Source: Nisaea denitrificans DSM 18348 (lineage in GTDB: Bacteria; Pseudomonadota; Alphaproteobacteria; Thalassobaculales; Thalassobaculaceae). From it: a stretch of DNA of 64,000 nt. The stretch lies in NCBI RefSeq assembly GCF_000426505.1, contig NZ_KE384532.1:139910-203909 (forward strand), read 5' to 3'. The notes under the pieces are model-generated. The model worked only from the letters and a program-made list of their open reading frames with translations. It searched no databases and was not told where the DNA came from. Of this stretch, positions 1 to 8,069 are shown one piece after another (the first letter of the stretch is position 1; each line of letters starts with the position of its first letter). A program made the position numbers and the translations under genes.

Positions 1-59
1 TGATGCGGGTCGCCGGATCGAAACTGGTGAAAACCTTAATCCCGTCGTGGCTGCCCCGG

Positions 60-746
60 CTAGTCTCCGCCGCCACGAATTTCCAGAACCCTGTCGCGCA
101 GCCGGGTCAGGCCCCGGTCCGGCATGCCCAGCTCGTCGAGATGCTCTACCGTATTGAAAAGATAGTCCGAGCAGGGGCCAAGAAAGCCGCTGGCCCGTTC
201 GATGGTCTGGGCCATTTCCTCTTCGGGGAGCTGGCCGACATAGCGCTCGTGGCTGCGGTTCATCACGAAGCCGAGGGCCTTGAACGGGCCGCTCGGTCCG
301 GTCATGGAAAGCCAGCGCGGAATATAGGCGTCGCTTACCATTTCCCGCCGCCAGACAATTTCGAGTTCCTCGGCGGCTTTTTCCTTCGAGATGCGGAAGG
401 CGACGCCGCGGCAACTCCCTCCACGGTCCAGGGCAAGCGTCAGGCCCGGAACTTCGGGCGACCCGCGCCCGAGATGGGTCTGCAGGCAGAACCGCCGGTG
501 ATAACCGCGGGCAGTGGCGCAGCATTTCTCGGCGAAATGAAAAGACGGGTTCCAGATCAGCGATCCGTAACCGAACAACCAGACATCCGTCTCCGGAACG
601 CCGCCGGAGAACATGGAGGCGAGCGATGCGTGAAGTTCCTCGTCGCTGAGGACCTTGTAGGCAACGGCGTTTTTCCGGATCAGGTCGCGGATGTGACCCG
701 ATCGGATCGTATCGCGCGTGAGCGGGGTATGTTGCTGGTCAGCCAT
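60..746 (-). CDS. chaC: ChaC-type gamma-glutamylcyclotransferase
   Basis: This 228-residue protein is probably a cytosolic glutathione-degrading gamma-glutamylcyclotransferase, which releases 5-oxoproline and Cys-Gly. The family substrate-binding motif FGYGSLIWNP lies near residues 58-67, and the WRREM segment (Glu about 135) supplies the expected catalytic acid. The length matches the ChaC family. Residues 1-50 precede the conserved fold and form a slightly long N-terminus. The gene stands alone, transcribed away from the receiver gene at 1.1 kb, so its context adds nothing about function. Family assignment is firm; the preference for glutathione over other gamma-glutamyl peptides is inferred from the family. 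Confidence 0.9.
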   Translation of the reverse strand: MADQQHTPLTRDTIRSGHIRDLIRKNAVAYKVLSDEELHASLASMFSGGVPETDVWLFGYGSLIWNPSFHFAEKCCATARGYHRRFCLQTHLGRGSPEVPGLTLALDRGGSCRGVAFRISKEKAAEELEIVWRREMVSDAYIPRWLSMTGPSGPFKALGFVMNRSHERYVGQLPEEEMAQTIERASGFLGPCSDYLFNTVEHLDELGMPDRGLTRLRDRVLEIRGGGD

Positions 747-1101
747 GTAAACGAGCCTAGCGGACTTGGCGGGCCGGGCAAGTCCGACAGTCGGATCGGT
801 CTTGTGCGATTTCAGGCAGAATGGAGCGGGGCAATTGCCGGCTCGGCGATGCGTGTCGCCTCCTATGGCAATAGGAGGGCGAGATAGTCGGTCACAAATG
901 CGTGTGTGTCCTACGCCATATGCGTGAAATAATGATCAATAAGCCTGTGCGAGCGGCCGAAAATCGTGACTGGCGTCGCATCTGGTATGGATTGTGCGTG
1001 CGGGTTTTACTGAAAGGCTTTGATATCTTTCAAAGTCCGTTCGGGCGACCGCATCGAATTTGAGGTATAGGTCAGCTTTTCGAGGGAAGGCATATCCGTT
1101 C
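747..1101. other. Divergent intergenic region with a perfect hairpin
   Basis: This gap separates the ChaC gene (leftward) from the receiver gene (rightward), so it should hold two promoters. The only clear structure is an 8-bp perfect inverted repeat at 859-878, CCTCCTAT-ggca-ATAGGAGG. It has no T-run on either side, so it does not look like a terminator. I see no coding sequence or RNA gene here. Confidence 0.5.
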
Positions 1102-1587
1102 ATGGCGGAAAAAGTAGATTTTGGTGGTGTCCATTTTTTGATCGTTGACGGTAACGCGCTTTCCGCTGATCTGGCGCGTGACCTGTTGCTGACAATGGGC
1201 GCGGAGACGGTGTTTGTGGCGCACAGTTTCGATGATGGAATTGACGTTCTCGGCTCCGACTCTGTCGACGTCCTGTTGACCGAACTCCACCTGCCTCCAC
1301 GCAGCGGCCTCGAGCTGATCCGCACGGTGCGCGACGGTAAAACCAGGGCGCACAAGCAGATGCCGATCCTGGTGATGTCCGCGATGTCGGCGAAGGAGCA
1401 TGTTTTCGAAGCCCGTGACGCAGGCGTAACGGAATTCATTGCAAAGCCTTACGGGGTTGAGGGTTTTTACCGGCGCATGGTCGGTATCGTTGCGCGGCCG
1501 CGTGCTTTCGTAGACAGTAACGAGTATTTTGGTCCTGACAGACGTCGCCGGCAGGTGCCTTTTAATGGGCCGGACCGGCGAGATTAG
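1102..1587 (+). CDS. Degenerate CheY-like receiver protein (phospho-Asp replaced by Glu)
   Basis: A 161-residue stand-alone receiver domain followed by a short basic tail. The fold landmarks are present: LIVDGN near residues 13-18, the conserved Ser in VMSAMSA and the Lys in FIAKPYG. Two key acids are altered. The second Asp of the usual VDD pair is Gly17, and the phosphoacceptor position reads TELHLPP, with Glu61 instead of Asp. The C-terminus carries two GPDRR motifs (FGPDRRRR and NGPDRRD). The ATG at 1102 is chosen over an upstream TTG because GGGAAGG precedes it and the domain starts right after. A 16-nt gap to the Hpt-like gene suggests an operon. It is probably a constitutive or phosphorylation-independent regulator; its partner is unknown. 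Confidence 0.8.
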   Translation: MAEKVDFGGVHFLIVDGNALSADLARDLLLTMGAETVFVAHSFDDGIDVLGSDSVDVLLTELHLPPRSGLELIRTVRDGKTRAHKQMPILVMSAMSAKEHVFEARDAGVTEFIAKPYGVEGFYRRMVGIVARPRAFVDSNEYFGPDRRRRQVPFNGPDRRD

Positions 1588-1603
1588 CAGCTAGGGTGTC
1601 GAA

Positions 1604-2095
1604 TTGACTGTGGCGAAATCAAAGCTTTTGCCTCCGGCGGAGGATTTGACCCAGCGCGCCGTCAACAGCACGACCGGGATGGACTTGCGTCTCAGTCCTG
1701 GTGTCCTGCGCCGTCTGGAAGAAGTGGTCAATCAGTCCCGCGAACGGTTTGTGGTCGATCTTGCAGCGCGTCTGCGCAAATTGCGGGCAAGTACGCAAGC
1801 CCGGACCGATGGCCAGATGAGCGATGTTGATCTGCTGAAGCTGGTGTTCGAGGAAAGCCTGCAGATCAAGGGCATGGGCGGCACGATCGGCTATCAGGTG
1901 CTCAGTCTGATCGCCACGACTTTGAATGATTTCGTGACCGAACGTCAGACGCTGGGCCGGATCCAGTTTGAGATCCTGCAGCTGCATATCGATGCCATGT
2001 ATGTCGTGATTGCAGACCGCATCACGGATAATGGCGGGATCCTGGAAGATCAGGTGCTCAGCGGTCTCAGGACGGCTGTTCGGAAATTCAGCTGA
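1604..2095 (+). CDS. Hpt-like helical protein lacking the phospho-histidine
   Basis: A 163-residue, mostly helical soluble protein. The stretch LQIKGMGGTIGYQVLS (residues 86-101) resembles the histidine phosphotransfer signature H-x-x-K-G-x(5)-G, but the position of the histidine is Leu86. There is no signal peptide or membrane segment. The start may be TTG 1604 or GTG 1610; neither has a strong ribosome site. It lies 16 nt after the degenerate receiver gene, so the two are probably co-transcribed and may bind each other. The Hpt resemblance is motif-based only; it could instead be an unrelated four-helix protein. Confidence 0.6.
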   Translation: MTVAKSKLLPPAEDLTQRAVNSTTGMDLRLSPGVLRRLEEVVNQSRERFVVDLAARLRKLRASTQARTDGQMSDVDLLKLVFEESLQIKGMGGTIGYQVLSLIATTLNDFVTERQTLGRIQFEILQLHIDAMYVVIADRITDNGGILEDQVLSGLRTAVRKFS

Positions 2096-2162
2096 GCGCA
2101 AACTCGTGACAGAAGGATGTCGTGCCCTTATCTTAGGAGTACGTGTTTAATTGGAGCCTCCG

Positions 2163-2540
2163 ATGGCCGACTTCGACAGAACGGACCGCAAAGCACTGGG
2201 CATCCTCTCGGATACGATTTCCGAGAAACTGGGGCCGTCAGACAAGGTCACGCGGGAAATCCGGCGGGCCTACACATCAGGCAAGCAGATCGACCGTTTC
2301 ATGGCCCGCGCCGCATTCGATGCCCTGCCGGACTGGCAGCGTAGCGACATTGGTTCGGCCGCCGAAAATCTGGCCCACGCGATCATTCGGGAAGAGCTCG
2401 GCGAGGTGGCGCCGTTCGGAACCGAGCGCGACTGGCGGGATATGGATGCGCCGCAACGCCGGGCGGGCCCGGCAAGAAAACCGGGCGCGGGTGGTGACAT
2501 GCAGTCACCTCCACGCTTCCTTACCCGTACAACCCGTTAG
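2163..2540 (+). CDS. Uncharacterised small soluble protein
   Basis: A 125-residue protein I do not recognise. It is charged, with no signal peptide or membrane helix. The first 85 residues look helical (DRTDRKALGILSDTISEKLG onward) and the C-terminus is a disordered Pro/Arg/Gly-rich tail. The ATG at 2163 is chosen over the in-frame TTG at 2151 because GGAG lies just upstream of it. Two longer overlapping frames (from 2117 and 2143) have Arg/Ser/Trp-rich translations typical of shadows. It follows the Hpt-like gene by 67 nt in the same direction and could belong to the same transcript. Confidence 0.6.
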   Translation: MADFDRTDRKALGILSDTISEKLGPSDKVTREIRRAYTSGKQIDRFMARAAFDALPDWQRSDIGSAAENLAHAIIREELGEVAPFGTERDWRDMDAPQRRAGPARKPGAGGDMQSPPRFLTRTTR

Positions 2541-2740
2541 AGAGCAGGGCGTGCATTTTGCCATACGCGCATTCTTCAGGTCCATGGTTTGAAATGATCG
2601 GCATTGTTTTTAGATGCCCGGATCGGCTAGTGTTTGGCGCAATTTGAATATAATTTTTGTTTTCTGGACGCGGTCGCGATCCATTTGTTGTGGAGCTGGT
2701 TTTTGACCGGCTAGAGCGAGCCGGTCCAGTTGAGGAGTAG

Positions 2741-3388
2741 ATGATGCGCGGCAGGGAGCCGGTGCAACAGTTCATCGTCGTTGAACATGTTGCCAAAGAA
2801 TTCGCGCGGTTCCTGAACCGTGTCCAGAATGACCAGGTCGATATCCTGGGCTCGTTCCTCATCGAGAACGAATGGGAAAAGTACAAGAAGGACAGCGAGG
2901 GCGTCGTTCAATCGCTTGAACTGGCCGGTTTCGCGATCGTCCCGAAGGAGCCGACGGACGCCATGATCGCGGGGGCCGACAAGACACTTGCCGGCGGCCT
3001 GATGGGACAGCGTGGCGCTCGGGTCTATGTCGAAGCCGTCTTCGGCGCCATGGTCGATGGCTGGCTCGAGACCTACAATCCGAACCTGATTCTGGATATC
3101 TTTTCGATGGCTCTGTCACGGGCGTCCAATCCGCGTGCGCGACGCGATAGCGGCGGCATGGATTCCTCGTTTCAGCGTTTTCGCAAGCATTCCCAGGATA
3201 TGCTGGCCGGGCTGATCAAGAACGGTCAGGTTATCGTTCCCGACGAGCCGACCCCCGAGATGGTCGCGGCCGGCGTTGCCGAGACAGCTGAAATTCGTAG
3301 CAAAACGAACCAGCAGGTCAGCATCGGCGCTGATCCGACATACCTTGCCAATCTCTATGAAAACATGGTCGAGGCGCGGCCCAAATAG
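2741..3388 (+). CDS. Uncharacterised protein with duplicated P-x-E-P-T-x-x-M motif
   Basis: A 215-residue soluble protein of unknown function. It contains two similar segments: IVPKEPTDAMIAGA near residues 66-79 and IVPDEPTPEMVAAGV near residues 165-179. Each follows a helical region ending in hydrophobic residues (SLELAGFA and LAGLIKNGQV), so the protein looks like an internal duplication. No signal peptide or membrane segment is visible. A GAGGAG ribosome site precedes the ATG pair at 2741. Motifs of this kind occur, from memory, in small phage and alphaproteobacterial proteins of unknown role, but no function should be transferred. It has no clear operon partner. Confidence 0.65.
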   Translation: MMRGREPVQQFIVVEHVAKEFARFLNRVQNDQVDILGSFLIENEWEKYKKDSEGVVQSLELAGFAIVPKEPTDAMIAGADKTLAGGLMGQRGARVYVEAVFGAMVDGWLETYNPNLILDIFSMALSRASNPRARRDSGGMDSSFQRFRKHSQDMLAGLIKNGQVIVPDEPTPEMVAAGVAETAEIRSKTNQQVSIGADPTYLANLYENMVEARPK

Positions 3389-3434
3389 GGGTCGCCTACG
3401 GCCTTAGGGTTTTCAATCTCTCGGATTTTCGACT

Positions 3435-3821
3435 CTAGGACTTGCCGCCCGGCTTGAACGCGGCGGCAAGAAGCGTCACTGCCTGCTTGTGTCGGGCACT
3501 ACCGACCGGCGGTGGCGGCGCGGAGCTGCGGGTGCTCGACATGGTTTGGGCACCGCTCTTGCTAATCGCTTCCAGAAGCGTTGCGGCATTATCCTTCGGG
3601 CGCGCCCGTTTGCTCACGGGCTTGCGGCGCGCGACGTTGCTGGACATCGCCCGTTGCACTGCAAGGGCGCAGAGATTGTTAAAAAACGGGCCGATCAATG
3701 CAGACTTCAACTTGTCGTCGGTCTCAGCCCAAACCCTGAGCAGCAAGGCAGCCTCATGACGATTGTTGCCTGTTGCCTCCAGGGCTTCGAGGGCTTTTGT
3801 TCGGGCGTAGTCTTTAGCCAT
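3435..3821 (-). CDS. Uncharacterised small protein with Fis-like helical start
   Basis: A 128-residue protein I cannot assign. The N-terminal half is helical; ALEATGNNRHEAALLL (about residues 13-28) resembles the helix-turn-helix seen in Fis-type C-termini, but the sequence following it (RVWAETDDKLKSAL) does not continue that fold. The C-terminal half is Ser/Pro/Lys-rich and probably disordered, apart from a short final helix. An AGGTGA ribosome site precedes the ATG at 3821. It faces the preceding gene and stands apart from mscS by about 95 nt. DNA binding is only a possibility. Confidence 0.55.
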   Translation of the reverse strand: MAKDYARTKALEALEATGNNRHEAALLLRVWAETDDKLKSALIGPFFNNLCALAVQRAMSSNVARRKPVSKRARPKDNAATLLEAISKSGAQTMSSTRSSAPPPPVGSARHKQAVTLLAAAFKPGGKS

Positions 3822-3917
3822 TCGTCACCTGCCAGCTCGCGGACCGAATCCGTTCTTATACAATAGCATAGATCGAATTGGTTCGCGTATCCCGTTCCTG
3901 AGTCGAAGCCTTCAGTC

Positions 3918-4754
3918 TTACTTTGCGTTGCGCATCTCGATCACGCGCTGCGGGAACGGAATTTCGATCCCATTGGCGTCGAGAGCTTCCTTCACGGCTT
4001 TATTGAAGGCGAACAGGGTCGGCCAATAGTCGCCTGCATTCACCCAGAACCGGAGGCCTATATTGACCGAACTGTCCGCCAGTTCGCGGACGGAAACCTG
4101 CGGCTCCGGATCGGCCAGAACCCGCTCGTCTTCCTCGGCCAGCTTCATCAGGGCCTCGAAGGCGGTGTCGATGTTGCTGTTGTATCCGATGCCGACGACG
4201 ATATCGATACGCCGGGTGGCGTGGCGCGAGAAGTTGCTGACTGCGCTGTTGATGATCTGGCTGTTCGGCACCGAAATGAAAACGTTGTCCGGTGTGGTCA
4301 GTTCGGTGGTGAAAAGCCCGACCCCTGCTACGGTGCCGCCATTGCCTCCGGCAGTCACGTAATCGCCGATCTTGAAGGGGCGCAGGAACAGGATCATCAC
4401 TCCGGCGGCGACATTGCTGAGCGTGCCTTGCAGGGCGAGGCCAACGGCAAGGCCAGCGGCACCGAGCACGGCGATGATGCTGGTGGTCTGCACGCCGAAC
4501 CGGTTCAACACCGCGACAACAGTAATGATAACCACGAGATAGCGGACGACGGAGGAGAGCAACGGTTTGATCGTGCCGTCCATCCACGCGATCTTGTCCA
4601 CGGCACCTCGCGTGGCGCGTCCGGCCCAGCCGGCAAGGATCCAGCCGAAGAGCAGGATCAGAATGGCACCAAGGACATCAAGGCCATAAGTGGCCAGGGC
4701 GACCTGGGTTTCTTCCCAGAGAACGTTCACTTCACCGGCAACATCGATTTCCAT
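3918..4754 (-). CDS. mscS: Small-conductance mechanosensitive channel, MscS family
   Basis: A 278-residue inner-membrane channel that releases solutes on hypo-osmotic shock. Three hydrophobic helices lie in the first 130 residues. The pore-lining TM3 is visible as a Gly/Ala-rich stretch (GAAGLAVGLALQGTLSNVAA), followed by the family segment LRPFKIGDYV that starts the beta domain. The C-terminal cytosolic vestibule is complete and ends in IPFPQRVIEM, typical of MscS. The length is that of the minimal MscS form (E. coli, about 286 residues). Monocistronic; the flanking genes give no functional link. Confidence 0.93.
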   Translation of the reverse strand: MEIDVAGEVNVLWEETQVALATYGLDVLGAILILLFGWILAGWAGRATRGAVDKIAWMDGTIKPLLSSVVRYLVVIITVVAVLNRFGVQTTSIIAVLGAAGLAVGLALQGTLSNVAAGVMILFLRPFKIGDYVTAGGNGGTVAGVGLFTTELTTPDNVFISVPNSQIINSAVSNFSRHATRRIDIVVGIGYNSNIDTAFEALMKLAEEDERVLADPEPQVSVRELADSSVNIGLRFWVNAGDYWPTLFAFNKAVKEALDANGIEIPFPQRVIEMRNAK

Positions 4755-4837
4755 GAGCCGAACTCTCCATTTATCGAAAAATATCTATTGAATTGGTTGT
4801 CAAAGCAGAGGTTCTGTCAAGTACCGGGGCGGGCGGA

Positions 4838-5329
4838 TTAGTCCGCGGAGGCCGCCAGTTTGTTCAACGCTTCGCCCGACACCGTATAGCGCAGGGAGCT
4901 CTCCTCATGCTCGAACCCGAGGCTGTGATAGGCCTCGCGGGCCGGGTTCCAGTCCAGTACCGTCAGTGATATCCGGCCGTGTCCCTCGGCCACCGCATCG
5001 GCGGCGACTGCAGCGACGAGCCGCCGGCCCACTCCTTTGCCGCGCGCTGCCTCGGTGACGAAGAGATCGTCGATATAGCAGGCGGACCGGCCGATCCAGG
5101 TCGAGTAGTTGGCGGAATAGATCACGCTGCCCAGCAGCGTGCCCGTGCCGTCATCGGCGACGAATGCCTTGAAGCGCGGCTGGGAGCCAAATCCGTCCCG
5201 CAGCAGGTCTTCTTCCGATGCGCGCAGCAGGTGGGTTTCCTTCACATAGTCCGCGAGCCCGCGGACCATCTCGAACATCTGGTGAACGTCTTCACGGGTG
5301 GCGCGGCGGATGGTGATTGTGTCGGTCAT
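4838..5329 (-). CDS. GNAT family N-acetyltransferase
   Basis: A 163-residue single-domain GNAT enzyme expected to transfer an acetyl group from acetyl-CoA to an amine. The acetyl-CoA loop is visible as EAARGKGVGRRLVAAVA, preceded by YIDDLFV, and the C-terminal motif is WNPAREAYHSLGFE. It resembles the spermidine/diamine-acetyltransferase-like branch with a D-W-N-x-x-A motif, but the substrate cannot be set from sequence. It lies 29 nt after the start-side neighbour (Ldh2-type dehydrogenase, same strand), so they may be co-transcribed. Confidence 0.85.
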   Translation of the reverse strand: MTDTITIRRATREDVHQMFEMVRGLADYVKETHLLRASEEDLLRDGFGSQPRFKAFVADDGTGTLLGSVIYSANYSTWIGRSACYIDDLFVTEAARGKGVGRRLVAAVAADAVAEGHGRISLTVLDWNPAREAYHSLGFEHEESSLRYTVSGEALNKLAASAD

Positions 5330-5358
5330 GGTCTGTTCCGATGGAGCATGAGAGAAGG

Positions 5359-6369
5359 TCAGGAGGCGCGGGACTTGATGTCGTCGAGCAGATCGTCGGG
5401 AATATCGACGCCGTCGCGCGCCGCAGCTTCGCGGAGTTTCAGGCGGCGGTCGCCGGGGAGCCGGGCGCCATCCTGTGCCAGAATCTCGCCGAACAGTTCT
5501 TCGGCCCGTTCGCCGAAGTTTTCGGCGCCTCCGAACGCGGCAGGATCGAAGAGCAAAATCATGTGGCCGATGGAGGGCGGGGCGCCGGTCGGCTCGAAGA
5601 AGGATGTGCCCTGATAACCGAAGTTCGAGCCGGTGAGCGCACCGCAGAGCAGCTCGACCATGAGTGCGAGAGCCGCGCCTTTCGCGCCGGCACCGGCACC
5701 GCCGAGCGGCGCCATTGAGCCAGCAAGGGCGGCTTTTGCGTCTGTCGTCGGATTGCCGTCCGCATCGAAAGCCCAGTCGGACGGGATCGGCTCGCCGGCT
5801 TTTGCTGCAAGTGTGACCTTGCCGCGGGCAACGGTGGAGACGGACAGATCAATCACCATCGGCGCACTGTCGCTGCGTGGCCAGGCGAAAGCGATTGGAT
5901 TGGTGCCGTAAAGCGCACGAGACCCGCCCCACGGTGCGATCGCGGACGGTGTGTTCGAAAACGCGAGAGCGACCAGCCCCGCATCCGCCGCGTCCTCGAC
6001 ATGGTGGCCGGCAGCGCCGAAATGGTGGGAATGGGCGATGCCGATGGCCGCCATGCCAGCTTCCCGCGCTGCTTTTATCCCCTCGCGGAGACCGAGTTCG
6101 ACGGCCGGGAAGGCGAAGCCTATATGGCTGTCCACATTGATCACGCTCGGCCGGGGCTGGTCGAGCGTGGGCTTGGCGAAGCCGTCGACCTTGCCGCATT
6201 TCGCCTGTTCCGCATAAGGCGGGACGCGGGCGACGCCGTGCGAGGAAATGCCGTCCGCCTCGGCCCGGACCAGAGCTTTCGCCACGATCTGCGCCGTATC
6301 CGGAGCCACCTTGCTGTTTTCGAAGGCCGCCGCGATCAGGGTCTGCAGCGCGTCGAGCGAAATCCGCAT
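5359..6369 (-). CDS. Malate/L-lactate dehydrogenase family oxidoreductase (Ldh2/MdhC type)
   Basis: A 336-residue NAD(P)-dependent 2-hydroxyacid (or imine) dehydrogenase of the Ldh2 family, unrelated to classical lactate dehydrogenase. Family marks are SSHGVARVPPYAE near the start, HSHHFGAAGHHVE (catalytic His region) and the NPIAFAWP segment. The ATG at 6369 is used because residues upstream of it are not family-like and it is where homologues begin (MRISLDALQTLI). Family members reduce sulfolactate, ureidoglycolate, delta-1-piperideine carboxylate and others, so the substrate is open. It is probably transcribed with the downstream GNAT gene, and is divergent from an amidase. Confidence 0.88.
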   Translation of the reverse strand: MRISLDALQTLIAAAFENSKVAPDTAQIVAKALVRAEADGISSHGVARVPPYAEQAKCGKVDGFAKPTLDQPRPSVINVDSHIGFAFPAVELGLREGIKAAREAGMAAIGIAHSHHFGAAGHHVEDAADAGLVALAFSNTPSAIAPWGGSRALYGTNPIAFAWPRSDSAPMVIDLSVSTVARGKVTLAAKAGEPIPSDWAFDADGNPTTDAKAALAGSMAPLGGAGAGAKGAALALMVELLCGALTGSNFGYQGTSFFEPTGAPPSIGHMILLFDPAAFGGAENFGERAEELFGEILAQDGARLPGDRRLKLREAAARDGVDIPDDLLDDIKSRAS

Positions 6370-6581
6370 GGGGTGTTCTCCGGTGAGGTTTGTCGTGGAA
6401 ACCAAGGCGTGCCCGAACTTGCGACGGGCCTTCTTTCTTGTCAACGCGGCCTTGCCGCCCGTCCAGCCGGTCCGGATCGGCAACAGACCCTGCACTGGCT
6501 TTGGCTTGCAGCCGGGTCGGTTTGGAGTACTCTTTCGCTCCCGCCATGCGCTAATCCGCGTATCCCGTGACTGGAGTCCTT

Positions 6582-7994
6582 ATGTCCGACACTACCCTCA
6601 TCTGGAAAACTGCGACTGAAATCCGAGATCTGCTGGCAAAGGATGAGGTTTCACCTCTTGATCTGCTGGACTCTCTCGAGACGCGGGTTGCCGAGGTCGA
6701 GCCGAAGATCAACGCGTTGCCGACCCTCTGTTTCGAGCGCGCCCGCGACGCAGCCAAAGCTCTGATGGAGAAGCCGAAGGAAGAGCGCGGCACGCTGATG
6801 GGGATACCGGTTGCGATCAAGGATCTGGAAGAGGTGAAGGGGGTCCGCACGACGTACGGCTCGCCGATCTACGCGGATCATATTCCCGATCACTCCGACC
6901 TTGTCGTGCAGACGTTGGAAAAGAACGGCGGTGTGGTTTACGCGAAGTCGAACACGCCGGAATTTGGTGCCGGCGGGAACACCTTTAATGAAGTGCTGGG
7001 GACCACGCTGAACCCGTGGAACCAGGAGCGCAGCGTTGCCGGGTCTTCCGGCGGGTCCGCTGCCGCACTGGCCTCCGGCACAGCCTGGCTGGCACAGGGC
7101 TCGGATACCGGCGGCTCGCTGCGTAATCCGGCCAGCTTCTGTTCCATCGTCGGCCTGCGGCCGAGCCCGGGACGGGTTGCACGCGGCCCGGGCGGTCTGC
7201 CGTTCTCGAACCTGCCGGTCGCGGGGCCGATGGCGCGGAACGTGACCGATGTGGCCATGATGCTGGACGCCATGTCGGGCGAGCACCCTCGGGACCCGAT
7301 CTCGCTGGCCTCTCCGCTGGAGAGCTTCAGCGATGCGGTCAAGGCTCAGCGGCTGCCGAAGCGGGTCGCATTCTCCCGGGATCTGGGTTGCACGCCGGTG
7401 GACCCGGAAGTTGCGAAAATCTGTGAGGAAGCCGCGCTCCGGTTTGAATCCCTCGGTGTGAAGGTCGAGGAAGCGCACCCGGATTTCCATGACGTCCAGG
7501 ACATCTTCCAGGCCTTGCGCGCGGAAGGTTTCTACATGACCAAGCGGAAGCTTCTGGAAGAACATCGCGACAAGCTGAAGCCGGAAGTCGTCTGGAACAT
7601 CGAGAAGGCGCTGGATTACAGCATCGAGGATTTCACCCGCGTTCAGCTTGCGCGCGGCGCTTATATCCAGCGGGCGGTCGACTTCTTCGAGACCTACGAT
7701 CTGCTGCTGTCTCCGGCGACCTGCGTGGCGCCGTATCCGGTTGAGCAGCGCTATGTCGCGGAATGCGACGGGCATACGTTCGACAATTATGTCGAATGGC
7801 TGACCATGGCCTATGCGATCACGCTGACAACGTTCCCGGCCCTGTCAATGCCGGCCGGGTTCACCTCGGAAGGGCTGCCGGTCGGTCTGCAGGTCGTAGC
7901 TGGTCCGCGCGGCGAGGGAGCCTTGCTCTCGGCTTCCGCTTTGTTGGAGACGGTTCTCGGTCACGCGGCAGCGGTGCCGATTGATCCGATCTGA
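6582..7994 (+). CDS. Amidase signature family hydrolase
   Basis: A 470-residue cytosolic amidase. The Ser-cisSer-Lys machinery is intact: Lys80 in GIPVAIKD, the serine pair in AGSSGGSAAALASG (about residues 153-166) and Ser179 in SDTGGSLR. The length and the AY-x-T-L C-terminal half fit the family (glutamyl-tRNA amidotransferase A-like enzymes). There are no gatB or gatC genes nearby, so it is not expected to be GatA; it probably hydrolyses a small amide. The ATG at 6582 has a GGAG ribosome site; the GTG at 6567 is less likely. Divergent from the Ldh2-type gene. Confidence 0.9.
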   Translation: MSDTTLIWKTATEIRDLLAKDEVSPLDLLDSLETRVAEVEPKINALPTLCFERARDAAKALMEKPKEERGTLMGIPVAIKDLEEVKGVRTTYGSPIYADHIPDHSDLVVQTLEKNGGVVYAKSNTPEFGAGGNTFNEVLGTTLNPWNQERSVAGSSGGSAAALASGTAWLAQGSDTGGSLRNPASFCSIVGLRPSPGRVARGPGGLPFSNLPVAGPMARNVTDVAMMLDAMSGEHPRDPISLASPLESFSDAVKAQRLPKRVAFSRDLGCTPVDPEVAKICEEAALRFESLGVKVEEAHPDFHDVQDIFQALRAEGFYMTKRKLLEEHRDKLKPEVVWNIEKALDYSIEDFTRVQLARGAYIQRAVDFFETYDLLLSPATCVAPYPVEQRYVAECDGHTFDNYVEWLTMAYAITLTTFPALSMPAGFTSEGLPVGLQVVAGPRGEGALLSASALLETVLGHAAAVPIDPI

Positions 7995-8069
7995 CGCCAC
8001 TTCGAGGTGAGTCCTGTTCGGAAGGCGGCGGCTGGAGTAGGATGAAAAGGTCCCAGTTGAACGTGCAGA

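Noticed and set aside
3-887. Long forward frame over the ChaC gene (294 aa)
   Set aside because: It is antisense to a gene with clear catalytic motifs and its translation shows no family feature.
2117-2592. Two frames (2117-2344 and 2143-2592) over the small protein at 2163
   Set aside because: Both are Arg/Ser/Trp-rich and out of frame with the ATG that has a good ribosome site.
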